Source: Parvibaculum sp.
Lineage (GTDB): Bacteria; Pseudomonadota; Alphaproteobacteria; Parvibaculales; Parvibaculaceae
Length of the DNA: 64,000 nucleotides
Direction of reading: 5' to 3'
Assembly (NCBI RefSeq): GCF_030694575.1
Contig: NZ_JAUYUS010000024.1
Location: 16,309 to 80,308 of the forward strand
Shown: positions 43,475 through 52,745 of the stretch, in pieces
Position numbering within the stretch: position 1 is the first letter of the stretch
Layout: each line of letters starts with the position of its first letter
The notes under the pieces: model-generated
Database searches by the model: none
What the model saw: the letters and a program-made list of their open reading frames with translations, nothing else
Told to the model about the DNA's origin: nothing
Position numbers and translations under genes: made by a program

Positions 43475-44344
43475 ATGTCGCAAGCCGCCGCGAAACCGCG
43501 CAACATCCATGTGACGCCGAACGCCACCGGCTTCGGCGCCGAAATCACCGGCCTCGATCTTTCGCGGCCGCTGCCGCCCGAGGTGCTGGCGGAAGTGAAA
43601 CAGGCATGGGCGGACCACGCCGTCGTCTGGTTTCCCGATCAGCCGCTCACGCATGATGAGCTCGAAGCCTTCACGCTCCAGATCGGCCCCTTCGGCCACG
43701 ATCCCTTCATCGCGCCGATGGAAGGCCGTCCGCATATCCTGGAGCTTCGCCGCGAGCCGGATGAGAAGGCGCGGAATTTCGGCGCCGGCTGGCATTCCGA
43801 CTGGAGCTTCCAGCACGAGCCGCCCGCCGCGACCCTCCTTCATTCCAAGGTGACGCCCCCCGTCGGCGGCGACACGCTCTATGCGGATTGCACGCGCGCA
43901 TACGACGCACTCTCGGACGTGATGAAGAAGATGCTCGCCGGCCTCACCGCCATTCACAGTGCAGCGCTTCCCTACGGCACCAAGGGCATCTTCGCGCAGG
44001 AAAAAGAACAACGGACAATGAAAATCATTGTCAGCAAGGAAGCGGAAAAGACCTGCCCGCATCCGCTCATCCGCACGCATCCCGTGACGGGCCGCAAGGC
44101 GCTTTACGTCAGCCCCGTCTATACCGTCGGCATCGAAGGCATGACGCATGAGGAGTCCGCCGCCATTCTCGGTTTCCTTTACACCCACATGACGAAGGAC
44201 GAATTCGTCTACCGCCACAAATGGCGCGAGAACATGCTCACCATGTGGGACAACCGCTGCACGCTGCATTTCGCCGACGGCGGCTATGACGGTCATCTGC
44301 GTGTCATGCACCGCACGACTGTCGCTGGTGATGTTCCGCATTAA
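43475..44344 (+). CDS. TauD/TfdA-family Fe(II)/2-oxoglutarate dioxygenase (2)
   Basis: 289 residues from ATG 43475, preceded by AGGGGAGGG. Iron ligands HSD in GAGWHSDWSFQ, distal His in WDNRCTLHFADGGYDG, and Arg in VMHRTTVAG. It diverges clearly from its neighbour at 42562, for example in the insert AQEKEQRTMKIIVSKEAEKT near residue 170-190, so the two probably handle different substrates rather than being a recent duplication. Confidence 0.9.
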   Translation: MSQAAAKPRNIHVTPNATGFGAEITGLDLSRPLPPEVLAEVKQAWADHAVVWFPDQPLTHDELEAFTLQIGPFGHDPFIAPMEGRPHILELRREPDEKARNFGAGWHSDWSFQHEPPAATLLHSKVTPPVGGDTLYADCTRAYDALSDVMKKMLAGLTAIHSAALPYGTKGIFAQEKEQRTMKIIVSKEAEKTCPHPLIRTHPVTGRKALYVSPVYTVGIEGMTHEESAAILGFLYTHMTKDEFVYRHKWRENMLTMWDNRCTLHFADGGYDGHLRVMHRTTVAGDVPH

Positions 44345-44756
44345 TTGATTGCGGCGGGAAACTGCCCATTTTCAGGGCACCTGTCCCGCTGCGGGACAGG
44401 CAGTAGAATCATGCGTCTACGGACGAATCTGCTTTCAATAAAAACCGCCCTGCACTAATCTCGGTCCGTCGGTGATCGCCCGGCGACACTGCCCCCAGCC
44501 CCGACGGGCGGGACCCGATAGCTGTTCCATGCTGAACTGTTGAGTGCATACGCGGAAGCCGATGCGGATCTGCCTTCCGTCCGCTCCGGTCTCCGATGAA
44601 CGACGCGTTGGCGCGCGCCCCGAGCGCACCGGCGCGGCGGATGCGGAAAGTGTTGCCGGCGACCCCTTGCCCCCCCAACGCCGCGGCAGCATGCAATCGC
44701 CATCCGCTATCGCTCCCCGGGGTTCGGCGCGAGCCGGGCTCCGGGGCTGCGATGTC
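44345..44756. other. convergent intergenic region with two hairpins, no recognisable gene
   Basis: Two adjacent stems follow the dioxygenase gene: TGCCC/GGGCA (44363-44367/44375-44379) and CCTGTCCC/GGGACAGG (44380-44387/44393-44400). Neither has a U-tract. The remainder has only short overlapping frames. One minus-strand frame reads QIRIGFRVCTQQ near 44530-44570, which faintly recalls the end of formylglycine-generating-enzyme-like proteins (GFRV) but lacks the rest of that domain. Confidence 0.4.
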
Positions 44757-45662
44757 TCAGCGAACGAAAATCAGCAACAGGATGCCGCCGATCACCAGCG
44801 CGATGCCGGTGAGTTCCAGCGCGTTCGTCTTTTCCCGGAACAGGAAATGCGACGAGGCGAAAGTGAACACGAGCTCGATCTGCCCGAGCGCGCGCACATA
44901 GGCCGCGTTCTGGATCGTCATCGCCGTGAACCAGCCCATCGAGGCGAGCGCGCCCGCAACGCCGACAAGCGAGCTCACTTTCCAGGTCCGGAACGCCGCC
45001 GCAAGCTCGGCCGGATGCCGCCACCGCAGCCACACGGTCATGACCACCGTCTGGATAATGAGAACGGCAACCAGCGTATAGGCGGCGGCGACCAGAAAGT
45101 CCGGCCGCTCCAGCGAGAGCGACGCCGCCCGGTAGCAGACCGCCGCAATGCCGTAGCAGGCGCCGGAACCGATCCCCATCAAGGTCGGCTTCTCGCCGAG
45201 CGACCGCCAGAAGGCCCCGGCGGTCAGCTTCGATTGCGCGATGGAAATGGCGATGACGCCCGCAAGGCTGATGAGAATGGCCGCGAAGGCGCCGAGGCTC
45301 AGATGATCTCCCAGCACGATGATACCGAAGAGAGCGGTCTGGATCGTCTCCGTCTTGGAATAGGTCGTGCCCACCGCGAAGTTGCGATAGGCGAACAGCG
45401 CCACCAGCAGCACCGTCCCCCATATCTGTGCGAGCCCCCCCACCGCCGCATAGACGAGAAAAAGAAGGTTCGCCTCCGGCAACTCAACGCCGGTGAAAGC
45501 GACCAATCCCCAAAGATAGACCAGCGCCACCGGCAGCCCGTAGGCGAAGCGCACATAGGTCGCGCCCAGTGCCGACATCTCGCCCGTCAATTGCTTCTGC
45601 AATGTCGAGCGCAGGTTCTGCAGGAACGCGGCTGCGATGGTAAGCGGAATCCAGAGCGGCAT
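44757..45662 (-). CDS. EamA/DMT-superfamily permease
   Basis: 301 residues with about ten hydrophobic helices in two five-helix halves (first half ending near LISLAGVIAISIAQS, second ending ELTGIALVIGGILLLIFVR), the drug/metabolite transporter pattern. The ending ELTGIALVIGGILLL is the standard EamA repeat end. Inner membrane, direction and substrate unknown. It begins 21 bp after the serine hydrolase stop on the same strand and is probably co-transcribed. Confidence 0.88.
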   Translation of the reverse strand: MPLWIPLTIAAAFLQNLRSTLQKQLTGEMSALGATYVRFAYGLPVALVYLWGLVAFTGVELPEANLLFLVYAAVGGLAQIWGTVLLVALFAYRNFAVGTTYSKTETIQTALFGIIVLGDHLSLGAFAAILISLAGVIAISIAQSKLTAGAFWRSLGEKPTLMGIGSGACYGIAAVCYRAASLSLERPDFLVAAAYTLVAVLIIQTVVMTVWLRWRHPAELAAAFRTWKVSSLVGVAGALASMGWFTAMTIQNAAYVRALGQIELVFTFASSHFLFREKTNALELTGIALVIGGILLLIFVR

Positions 45663-45683
45663 GATAGCGGACGTGCCGCTTCC

Positions 45684-46925
45684 TCAATCGATGATGGCGC
45701 CGTAGACGAGCTGCTGCAGTTGCGGCCGCAGCGGATAGGTGGAGGAGGGATAGAGCTGCGTCATCAGGATGGCGATCAGGTCTTCCTCCGGGTCGATCCA
45801 GAAATAGGTCGAGGCCGCTCCGCCCCACGAGAAATTCCCCGCCGAGCCGATCGCCTGCGTCACCGCCGGGTCCAGCACCACCTGGAAACCGAGCCCGAAG
45901 CCAGCGCCCTCCGCCGCCAGTTCGCTGAAGGCGGAGATCGACATTTCCTTCATTTCCTTGCCGCGCGGCAGGTGGTTCATCGTCATGAACTCGATCGTCT
46001 TCGGCGAACAGATGCGCACGCCGTCGAGCTCGCCGCCATTGAGCAGCATCTGGCAGAAGCGCCAGTAATCCGTCATCGTCGAGGTGAGCCCGCCGCCGCC
46101 CGAGAGAAACTTCGGCGGCTGGGCATAGCTGCTCGTCTCGTCGCCGACATCCATGATGCCGGATTTGCCCGTCTTCGGATTTTTGAAATAGTTGGTCGCG
46201 AAGCGCCCGAGCTTTTCCTTCGGCACGAAGAAGGCGGTGTCCACCATGCCGAGCGGCGCGAAGATGCGCGAGGTCAGGAATTCGTCGAGCGGCCGGCCCG
46301 ACAGCACCTCCACGAGATGGCCGCAGACATCCGTCGAAACCGAATAGTTCCAGTGCTCGCCGGGCGAGAACAGCAGCGGGATTTCCGCCACCGCCTCCAC
46401 CATCTCCTTCAGCGTCAGGTCGACCGTGTTCGCGCCCTCGATACCCGCGTCGCGGTAGAGCTGGTCCACGGGATGCTCATACATGAAGCCGTATGTGAGG
46501 CCCGACGTATGGGTGAGCAGATCGCGGATCGTCATTTCGCGTTCGCAAGGGCGCGTATCGTATTTCTGCGCCGTCCCGCTCGCCCACACGCGCAGCTTCT
46601 TGAACGAAGGGATGTAGCGCGACACCGCGTGGTTGAGCTGGAAGTGCCCTTCCTCGTAAAGCATCATCAGCGCGAGGCTGGTGATCGGCTTCGTCATGGA
46701 ATAGATGCGGAAGATCGTGTCTTTCTCCATCGGCAGCCCGCGCTCGCGGTCGCGCATGCCCGCCGTCTCGAAATGCGCGATCTCGCCGCCGCGCGAAACG
46801 AGCGTGGAAAATCCAGCGACCTTGCCCCGGTCCACATAGGACTGGAAATAATTGGTGATGTTGGCCAGCCGCGCCGGATCGAAGCCGGCATCTTCTGGTT
46901 TGGCGATGCGGGGCATGACGTTCAT
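45684..46925 (-). CDS. serine hydrolase of the beta-lactamase/class C esterase family
   Basis: 413 residues from ATG 46925 with GGAGGAAC upstream. SxxK motif Ser76-Met-Thr-Lys79 in IYSMTKPITS; Tyr in WNYSVSTDVCGHLVE; LTSTMTDYWRFCQMLLNGGEL and a C-terminal FSWGGAASTYFWIDP are typical of EstB-like esterases and class C-like hydrolases. No signal peptide, so a cytoplasmic esterase rather than a secreted beta-lactamase is likelier. A second SxxK hydrolase is at 47362. Confidence 0.87.
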   Translation of the reverse strand: MNVMPRIAKPEDAGFDPARLANITNYFQSYVDRGKVAGFSTLVSRGGEIAHFETAGMRDRERGLPMEKDTIFRIYSMTKPITSLALMMLYEEGHFQLNHAVSRYIPSFKKLRVWASGTAQKYDTRPCEREMTIRDLLTHTSGLTYGFMYEHPVDQLYRDAGIEGANTVDLTLKEMVEAVAEIPLLFSPGEHWNYSVSTDVCGHLVEVLSGRPLDEFLTSRIFAPLGMVDTAFFVPKEKLGRFATNYFKNPKTGKSGIMDVGDETSSYAQPPKFLSGGGGLTSTMTDYWRFCQMLLNGGELDGVRICSPKTIEFMTMNHLPRGKEMKEMSISAFSELAAEGAGFGLGFQVVLDPAVTQAIGSAGNFSWGGAASTYFWIDPEEDLIAILMTQLYPSSTYPLRPQLQQLVYGAIID

Positions 46926-46959
46926 GGGGCAGTTCCTCCGGATGGTTTCTTTGCGGTTT

Positions 46960-47298
46960 TCATGTCTGTTCGGGCGGCCGGCCGAGCGCGCGGAAAAGCT
47001 CTTCGGCGCTCCGGGCGCGTGCCGCCACCGAGCCGGCATCGTCCGTCCCGAACGCGATGGCTTCCCAGCCTTCGGGCGTCTTGCGCAGGCGGAAGCTGGG
47101 CCTCAGTTGCCCGCAGCGCGTGAGATAGGGAGCGAGAACGCCTTGGCCGTTGGTGCGGAATTCGAGATCGAACGGGGACCCCTCGGCGGCCGATGTCAGT
47201 CGCCGCCGGTCATGCTCCGTGATGAGATCGCCGGGAAATCGGACGATGCTTCCCAAGTGCCGTGCCCCTGTTCCGAGTGCAGGCAGCAGTCTACACAC
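46960..47298 (-). CDS. hypothetical protein between two serine hydrolases
   Basis: Up to 112 residues. The start is uncertain: GTG 47298, or a TTG near 47256 preceded by AGGGG. No family recognised. Content is mixed alpha/beta (IVRFPGDLITEHDRRRLTSAAE, PFDLEFRTNGQGVLAPYLTRCG, SAEELFRALGRPPE), with no membrane segment. Codon use resembles the neighbours and no other frame competes, so it is probably real. Confidence 0.5.
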   Translation of the reverse strand: MCRLLPALGTGARHLGSIVRFPGDLITEHDRRRLTSAAEGSPFDLEFRTNGQGVLAPYLTRCGQLRPSFRLRKTPEGWEAIAFGTDDAGSVAARARSAEELFRALGRPPEQT

Positions 47299-47361
47299 AG
47301 CGCGTGGCTTTTGGCTCCTGTAATTCGCCGCGAATGGCGGTGCGGGCTGTCCCGGTCCGGC

Positions 47362-48420
47362 TCACGCGCCCCTGAAACAATCCACGATTTCGGCGATCCA
47401 CGCCTTCTGGTTGAGTTTCATTTCGAGCGACGTCTTGCCGTGGCGCACCACCACCATGTCGAGCTCCGGCACGACGACGGTGTATTGCCCCTCGAAGCCA
47501 TTGGCCGAAAAGCTCCCCGGCCCCGCAAGGCCGAGCCACCAATGCGCGCCATAGGCCCCTTCGGCGCCCATCTGCTGCCAGGTCGGCGTCCGCGCATAAT
47601 CCACCCAGCCCTCCGGCAGGAGGCGCTGTCCCTCCCACACGCCGTCGCGCAGATAAAGCAGCCCGAAGCGCGCGAAGTCTCGTGGCGTGCAGAAGCAGAA
47701 GGACGAACCGATGAACGTCCCCGCCGCGTCGAATTTCGGCGCAGCGCTTTTCATCCCGATGGGATCGAACAGCCGCTCCCGCATGAAACCCTCGAAACCC
47801 GGCCCGAATGCATTCGCCGCCTGCGCCGCCGTCCGCGCGACGATGTTGGTCGTCCCGCTCGCATAGGACCAGTAGCTGCCGGGCTCATGCTCCAGCGGAA
47901 ACGACGCCGCGAAATGCGCTACATCGTCCTTCCCCGCGCCCCACAGCATCTCGATCACATCGGAGGGATGCTCCGGCACATAATCCTCGCGAAAGGCAAG
48001 CCCGCTCGACATCCGCAGCAACAGGTCGAGCGTGATCGGGCCGCGCGGGTCGCCCGCCGCCCGCCATTCCGGCACATCGGCGGGCGCGTGAATGTCGATC
48101 TTGCCGTCCTTGACGAGAATGCCGACCAGCGCATGGGTAATGCTCTTCCCCTTCGACCATGACGGGCAGGTCACGTCCGGCCCGAAGCCCGTCCAGTACT
48201 GCTCATGCACCAGCTTGCCGCCCTTGACGACGACCACGGCATGCGTCTCGCCGAGATCGGCAGGTGCTTCCGCCGCAAAGGCATGGTCCATCAGCCGCCG
48301 GAACCGCGCCTTGTCGGCGCCCGCCGGAAACTCGCCCATGGGCCATTCCACGGTCGGCCAGGCAACGCCCGCAGGCTGGGCGGGCAGGGCAGGGAGTTTT
48401 TCCTTCGTCGGCGCGTTCAT
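47362..48420 (-). CDS. serine hydrolase, beta-lactamase-related (6-aminohexanoate-hydrolase-like)
   Basis: 352 residues from ATG 48420. The same frame stays open far upstream only as the antisense shadow of the glycoside hydrolase gene. SxxK in PSWSKGKSITHALVGILV, Tyr region SYWSYASGTTNIVAR, and GAYGAHWWLGLAGPGSF with FEGQYTVVVPELDMVVVRHG near the end. CPSWSKGKSIT and the HWW pattern are typical of the NylB-like branch of class C esterases. Cytoplasmic. Confidence 0.87.
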   Translation of the reverse strand: MNAPTKEKLPALPAQPAGVAWPTVEWPMGEFPAGADKARFRRLMDHAFAAEAPADLGETHAVVVVKGGKLVHEQYWTGFGPDVTCPSWSKGKSITHALVGILVKDGKIDIHAPADVPEWRAAGDPRGPITLDLLLRMSSGLAFREDYVPEHPSDVIEMLWGAGKDDVAHFAASFPLEHEPGSYWSYASGTTNIVARTAAQAANAFGPGFEGFMRERLFDPIGMKSAAPKFDAAGTFIGSSFCFCTPRDFARFGLLYLRDGVWEGQRLLPEGWVDYARTPTWQQMGAEGAYGAHWWLGLAGPGSFSANGFEGQYTVVVPELDMVVVRHGKTSLEMKLNQKAWIAEIVDCFRGA

Positions 48421-48540
48421 GTCTCGGTCCCGTTGTTGCCCGCCGATGCTGCCCGCTGCCGCCCGGAGATGCAATCCGTCCTGTCCCGCCGCGCCCATGC
48501 CCGCTATCCTCAATCCAACGATATAAAAGGGAGGACGGAA

Positions 48541-50511
48541 ATGGCGTTGCCGAGGCTCGGAATCGAAGGCGAGTGGTTTCAGGGAACGGATGGCCGCAAG
48601 CGCATCCTGCGCGGCGTCAATCTCGGCGGCGACTGCAAGGTGCCCTATACGCCGAACGGCCACACAAATATCCCGACCGATTTCGCGGATCACCGCACCG
48701 TCTCCTTCGTCGGCCGCCCTTTCCCGCTCGCCGAAGCCGACGAGCATTTCTCCCGCCTTCGGGCATGGGGCTTCAACTGTCTGCGCCTGCTCACGACATG
48801 GGAAGCCGTCGAGCATGAAGGCCCCGGCCGCTACGACGAAGCCTATCTCGATTATGTCGCCGAACTCTGCCGCAAGGCCGACGATTACGGCCTCTATGTC
48901 TTCATCGATTTCCATCAGGACGTCTGGAGCCGCATGACCGGCGGCGACGGTGCGCCCGGCTGGCTCTTCGATGCGGTCGGCCTCGACTTCACGAAGTTCC
49001 ACGCCGCCGGCGCCGCGCATGTCATGCAGTACAAATACGACTTCGCGAAGGGCGGCCGTCAGGAAGACAACTACCCGACCATGACCTGGTCGCAGAACTA
49101 CAAATACCCGGCCAACGCGATCATGTGGACGCTCTTCTTTGCCGGCAACACCTTCTGCCCGGACTTTCTGGTGCAGGGCCGCCCCGCGCAGGATTTCCTT
49201 CAGGAACATTATCTCGGCGCGATGGAAGCGGTCGCCCGCCGCATCAAGGACCTGCCCAACGTCATTGGCTTCGACTCGCTGAATGAGCCCGGCTCCGGCT
49301 ATGTCGGCCTGTCGCTGAGCTACCGTCACCTCGGCCCGAGCGAGAAAAATCCCATGCCCGCGCGCCCCGGCCTCGCCTGGTCGCCGCTCGACGGTTTTGC
49401 TGCCGCGCGCGGCCTCGCCCGCGAAATCCCGGAAATGCACATCGACTGGGACCAGCGCGCCGTCGTGAAGAAGCGCGACGTGCTGGTGAACGGCGATGGC
49501 GTCTCGATCTGGAAGCAGGGCCGCCACTGTCCCTTCGAGCGCGCGGGCGTCTACCGCATCGAAGGCGGCCGGATCGAAGCCCTCGAGGAAAATTTCTTCC
49601 GTGAGCGGAACGGCCGCAAATACGAGATGGAAAAGGATTTCATGGGCCCGTTCTTCGCCCGTGTCGCCGAACGCGTGCGCGCCGTCAACGACGACTGGCT
49701 GCTCTTCGCCGAACTCGATCCCGGCGCTGGCCTCGGCCACGGCTTCCCGCCGGACACGCCCGAGCGCACGGTCAATGCCAGCCACTGGTACGACATCGTC
49801 ACCCTCTCGACCAAGCGGTTCGACTTCCCCGTGAAGATCAATCCCTATACCGGCCGCACCACCGAAGGCGCGGAAGCGATCGAAGCCTCCTACACGCGCC
49901 AGCTCGGCCGCCTGAAGGACGCCTCCCACGCCCTGAATGGCGGCACCGGCGCACCGGCGCTGCTCGGCGAATTCGGCATCCCCTTCGATCTCGACGATGC
50001 CGCCGCCTACAAGGCATGGAACGCGGGCGACCGCACGGACGCCCCGTGGGAGAAGCACATCATCGCGCTCGACCTCATGTACAACGCGCTCGACCAGTTG
50101 CTCATGCACTCGACGCAATGGAACTACACCGCGTCGAACCGCAACGATCAGGCGGTCGGCGACGGCTGGAACCAGGAAGACCTCTCGGTCTACAGCATCG
50201 ACCAGCGTGTCGATCCGTCGGACCTGAACAGCGGCGGCCGCGCGCTCGCCGGTTTCGTCCGGCCCTACGCCCGCGCCGTCGCGGGCCGTCCCCTCAAGAT
50301 GAAGTTCAAGCGCGCCACCGGCGCTTTCCGTTTCATCTATCAGGCGGAAGGCGAGGGCGAGACTGAAATCTTCGTGCCGAAACTCCAATACCCCAACGGC
50401 TACGACGTCGAAGTCGAAGGCGGCACCGCCACCCGCGACGACGAAAACCAGAGCCTCCGCGTCCATGCCGTCGGCTCCGACAAAGTCGGTGTCATGATTA
50501 CGAGGCGGTAG
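48541..50511 (+). CDS. GH5-family glycoside hydrolase, endoglycoceramidase-like
   Basis: 656 residues from ATG 48541, preceded by GGGAGGACGG. A TIM-barrel glycosidase: RGVNLGGDCKVP near the start, NCLRLLTTWEAVEH, FIDFHQDVWSR, acid/base Glu249 in DSLNEPGSGY and nucleophile Glu477 in LLGEFGIPF. HQDVWSR and a C-terminal beta domain (FVRPYARAVAGRPLKMKF...) match the endoglycoceramidase group that releases glycans from sphingolipids. There is no signal peptide, unlike most secreted members, suggesting an intracellular lipid-glycoside target. The 3' end overlaps the convergent IclR gene by 14 bp. Confidence 0.85.
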   Translation: MALPRLGIEGEWFQGTDGRKRILRGVNLGGDCKVPYTPNGHTNIPTDFADHRTVSFVGRPFPLAEADEHFSRLRAWGFNCLRLLTTWEAVEHEGPGRYDEAYLDYVAELCRKADDYGLYVFIDFHQDVWSRMTGGDGAPGWLFDAVGLDFTKFHAAGAAHVMQYKYDFAKGGRQEDNYPTMTWSQNYKYPANAIMWTLFFAGNTFCPDFLVQGRPAQDFLQEHYLGAMEAVARRIKDLPNVIGFDSLNEPGSGYVGLSLSYRHLGPSEKNPMPARPGLAWSPLDGFAAARGLAREIPEMHIDWDQRAVVKKRDVLVNGDGVSIWKQGRHCPFERAGVYRIEGGRIEALEENFFRERNGRKYEMEKDFMGPFFARVAERVRAVNDDWLLFAELDPGAGLGHGFPPDTPERTVNASHWYDIVTLSTKRFDFPVKINPYTGRTTEGAEAIEASYTRQLGRLKDASHALNGGTGAPALLGEFGIPFDLDDAAAYKAWNAGDRTDAPWEKHIIALDLMYNALDQLLMHSTQWNYTASNRNDQAVGDGWNQEDLSVYSIDQRVDPSDLNSGGRALAGFVRPYARAVAGRPLKMKFKRATGAFRFIYQAEGEGETEIFVPKLQYPNGYDVEVEGGTATRDDENQSLRVHAVGSDKVGVMITRR

Positions 50512-51289
50512 ACCGCTCCTCGAGGTTCGCCGCAATCGCCGCCGCGGTGCGTTGCAGCGCCGGAAGGTAGCGCTCTACGGCTTCCGCCTCGCGCACAGCC
50601 GAGCCGATATAGCGCATGTTGATGCAGGCGGCGACGCGCTCGCCCAGCATTACCGGCAGCGCGAGCCCCATCGCCGGGTCGCCGCGCACGGGCGCCGTCG
50701 TCGCATAGCCGCGCTTGCGGATGCCCTCGACCATCGTGGCGACATATTTCTCGTCGCGCGCCACCGCGTTCATCTTCGATTTGGAATGGCGCAGCAGCGT
50801 CAGCAGCACGCGGCGCTCTTCCTCCGGGCAGAAGGCGATATAGGCGCGGCCCAGCGCCGACACGAGGATCGCCAGCCGCCGGTTCAGCCAGTCGGGATCC
50901 ATCGCGAACGGGCTCTCGTGCCGCGTCGACAGCCTGACCAGCATCGCGTCCTTGTCGAGCGTCGCAAGCCCCATCGGCCACTTGTGTTCGGCCGTCAGCG
51001 CCGACAGAAAAGGCCGCGCCGCCTCGACCACCAGGTCGCCATGCCGGTAGCCGCTCGACAGCCTCAGCACGCGCTCGGTCAGCGTATAGCCCGCCATGCG
51101 CGACACGCGCCGCACATAGCCCGCCGCGATCATCGTATCGAGCAGCCGCACCAGCGTCGGCTTCGGCAGGCCCGTCTCCTCATGCAGCCGCGCAAGCGTC
51201 GCCGTCCCGGCGGCGTTGAGCGCCTCCAGCAGGTTCAGGCTGCGCAGCACCGGCTGCACGCCTTCCATCTCCTTGACCGAACGCGGCAT
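50498..51289 (-). CDS. IclR-family transcriptional regulator
   Basis: 263 residues. N-terminal winged helix (VLRSLNLLEALNAAGTATLARLHEETGLPKPTLVRLLDTM, about 13-55) and GAF-like effector domain ending with IGSAVREAEAVERYLPAL. An inverted repeat ATTCCGC-ccc-GCGGAAT lies 34 bp upstream of its start, and a longer version precedes the TauD gene at 53711, suggesting autoregulation and control of that dioxygenase. Confidence 0.9.
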   Translation of the reverse strand: MPRSVKEMEGVQPVLRSLNLLEALNAAGTATLARLHEETGLPKPTLVRLLDTMIAAGYVRRVSRMAGYTLTERVLRLSSGYRHGDLVVEAARPFLSALTAEHKWPMGLATLDKDAMLVRLSTRHESPFAMDPDWLNRRLAILVSALGRAYIAFCPEEERRVLLTLLRHSKSKMNAVARDEKYVATMVEGIRKRGYATTAPVRGDPAMGLALPVMLGERVAACINMRYIGSAVREAEAVERYLPALQRTAAAIAANLEERSTAS

Positions 51290-51322
51290 GGATTTTCTTT
51301 CTTCGGGTCCCGCCGCAGTCTA

Positions 51323-51339
51323 ATTCCGCCCCGCGGAAT
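51323..51339. promoter_or_regulatory. IclR operator candidate upstream of the iclR-type gene
   Basis: ATTCCGC-CCC-GCGGAAT, 7-bp perfect inverted repeat. It shares ATTCCGC/GCGGAAT with the repeat at 53601-53619. Dyads around TTCCGC/GCGGAA are plausible IclR-family sites. Confidence 0.5.
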
Positions 51340-51351
51340 ATCCAAACCGGC

Positions 51352-52077
51352 TCAGTCCGGCGCGGCGAGGTCCAGAAGCTCGGCCACCGCGGCGCTTGCC
51401 GGTCGCGCCATCACCTCTTCCACGCTTCCCGTCTGCAGGATCTGCCCGCGATGCATCACGCAGATGCGGTCGGCGAGCCGCGTTACATCGTCGAGATCGT
51501 GCGTCACCAGCACCACCGGCATCGGCAGGTCGCGCCGCAACTCGGCAAGTTCGCGTCTGAGCTTGCGCCGCGTCACCCGGTCGACGGCGGAGAAGGGCTC
51601 GTCGAGCAACAACACGTCGGGCCGCCGCGCCAGCGCGCGTGCCACGGCGACGCGCTGTTGTTCGCCGCCGGAAAGCTGCGCCGGCCGGCGGTCTTCGAGC
51701 CCGTTGAGATGCACCCGCGCCAGCAGCGCCATCGCTGCCGCGCGCCGCGTCTCGCGAGGTGTGTCGCTGAGCGCCTCCATCACATTGGCAAGCGCCGTCA
51801 AATGCGGAAACAGCGCATAGGACTGGAACACGAGTCCCGCCCGCCGCTGCCGCGCCGGCAGGTGAAGGCCCGTCGCGCTGTCGAACCATACCTCGCCATT
51901 GCAGGCGATCTGTCCGTCCGCTGCACGGTAGAGCCCGGCAATGGCGCGCAGCACCGTCGTCTTCCCGCTGCCCGACGGGCCGACCAGCGCCATCGCTTCG
52001 CCGGGCGCGACCGAGAACGTGACATCGAGTGGGATCGGCGTTTCCTGCTGCAGCCGGACGGCGAGGCCCTTATCCAT
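51352..52077 (-). CDS. modC: molybdate ABC transporter ATP-binding protein ModC
   Basis: 241 residues: Walker A GPSGSGKTT, Q-loop LVFQSYALFPHL, signature QLSGGEQQR, Walker B VLLLDEPFSAVD, switch VLVTHDLDD. It lacks the C-terminal TOBE/mop domain of long ModC proteins, so it is a short version. It overlaps modB by 8 bp and ends the modABC operon. Identity comes mainly from the operon with a ModA-type binding protein. Confidence 0.88.
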   Translation of the reverse strand: MDKGLAVRLQQETPIPLDVTFSVAPGEAMALVGPSGSGKTTVLRAIAGLYRAADGQIACNGEVWFDSATGLHLPARQRRAGLVFQSYALFPHLTALANVMEALSDTPRETRRAAAMALLARVHLNGLEDRRPAQLSGGEQQRVAVARALARRPDVLLLDEPFSAVDRVTRRKLRRELAELRRDLPMPVVLVTHDLDDVTRLADRICVMHRGQILQTGSVEEVMARPASAAVAELLDLAAPD

Positions 52078-52738
52078 AGCGCCGCCCGATGCGTTGCGTC
52101 AGCAGGTAACTCGCGGCGATGGTCGCGAGCGACACCAGCAACAGCACAGCCGCCATCTGCCCGGCCGCTGCCTCGTCGAAGGCCTGCACCCGGTCGTAGA
52201 TCGCTATGGCAATGGTCCGCGTCTCGCCGGGAATACTGCCGCCGACCATCAACACCACGCCGAATTCGCCCAGCGTATGCGCAAAGGTGAGCACCGTGCC
52301 GGTCAGGATGCCGGGCCAGGCGAGCGGCAGTTCGATCCGCCACAGCGTCCGCCGGCGCGACAACCCGCAGCTTGCCGCCGCCTCGCGCAGCTCCGGCCCC
52401 ACCGCCTCGAAGGCGCGCTGGATCGGCTGCACGGCGAAGGGAATGTTGACGATCAGCGACGCGGCGAGCAGCCCCTCGAAGGTGAAGACGAGTGTCTGCC
52501 CGAACAGCCGCTCGAACATCTGCCCGAACCAGGCCCCCGACCCGAAGGCGCTCATCAGATAAAAGCCGACAACGGTCGGCGGCAAGACCAGCGGCAGCGC
52601 AAGCCCGGCCTCGACGAAGGCGCGCCCGCGCATCCGCGTTGTCGCCAGCCAGCGTCCGGTCAAAATCGCAACCGGGATCAGCAGCAGCACGGTCAGCCCG
52701 CCGAGCCGGATCGTCAGCCAGAATGCTTCCCAGTCCAT
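52070..52738 (-). CDS. modB: molybdate ABC transporter permease ModB
   Basis: 222 residues from ATG 52738; an upstream in-frame ATG at 52777 would overlap modA. WEAFWLTIRLGGLTVLLLIPVAI at the N-terminus, LPLVLPPTVVGFYLM, and the ATPase-contact EAAASCGLSRRRTLWRIELPLAWPGILTG, then FAHTLGEFGVVLMVGGSIPGET. These are the diagnostic segments of ModB. Inner membrane, pairs with ModC. Confidence 0.92.
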   Translation of the reverse strand: MDWEAFWLTIRLGGLTVLLLIPVAILTGRWLATTRMRGRAFVEAGLALPLVLPPTVVGFYLMSAFGSGAWFGQMFERLFGQTLVFTFEGLLAASLIVNIPFAVQPIQRAFEAVGPELREAAASCGLSRRRTLWRIELPLAWPGILTGTVLTFAHTLGEFGVVLMVGGSIPGETRTIAIAIYDRVQAFDEAAAGQMAAVLLLVSLATIAASYLLTQRIGRRYG

Positions 52739-52745
52739 GAGCCGT

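Noticed and set aside
44409..44696. Formylglycine-generating-enzyme-like fragment on the minus strand
   Set aside because: Only IGFRV resembles the family. The rest of the domain and a start are missing.
47362..50535. A 1057-residue minus-strand open frame
   Set aside because: Only the last 352 residues (from 48420) belong to a serine hydrolase. The upstream part is the antisense shadow of the GH5 gene at 48541-50511, which has a ribosome site and catalytic motifs.
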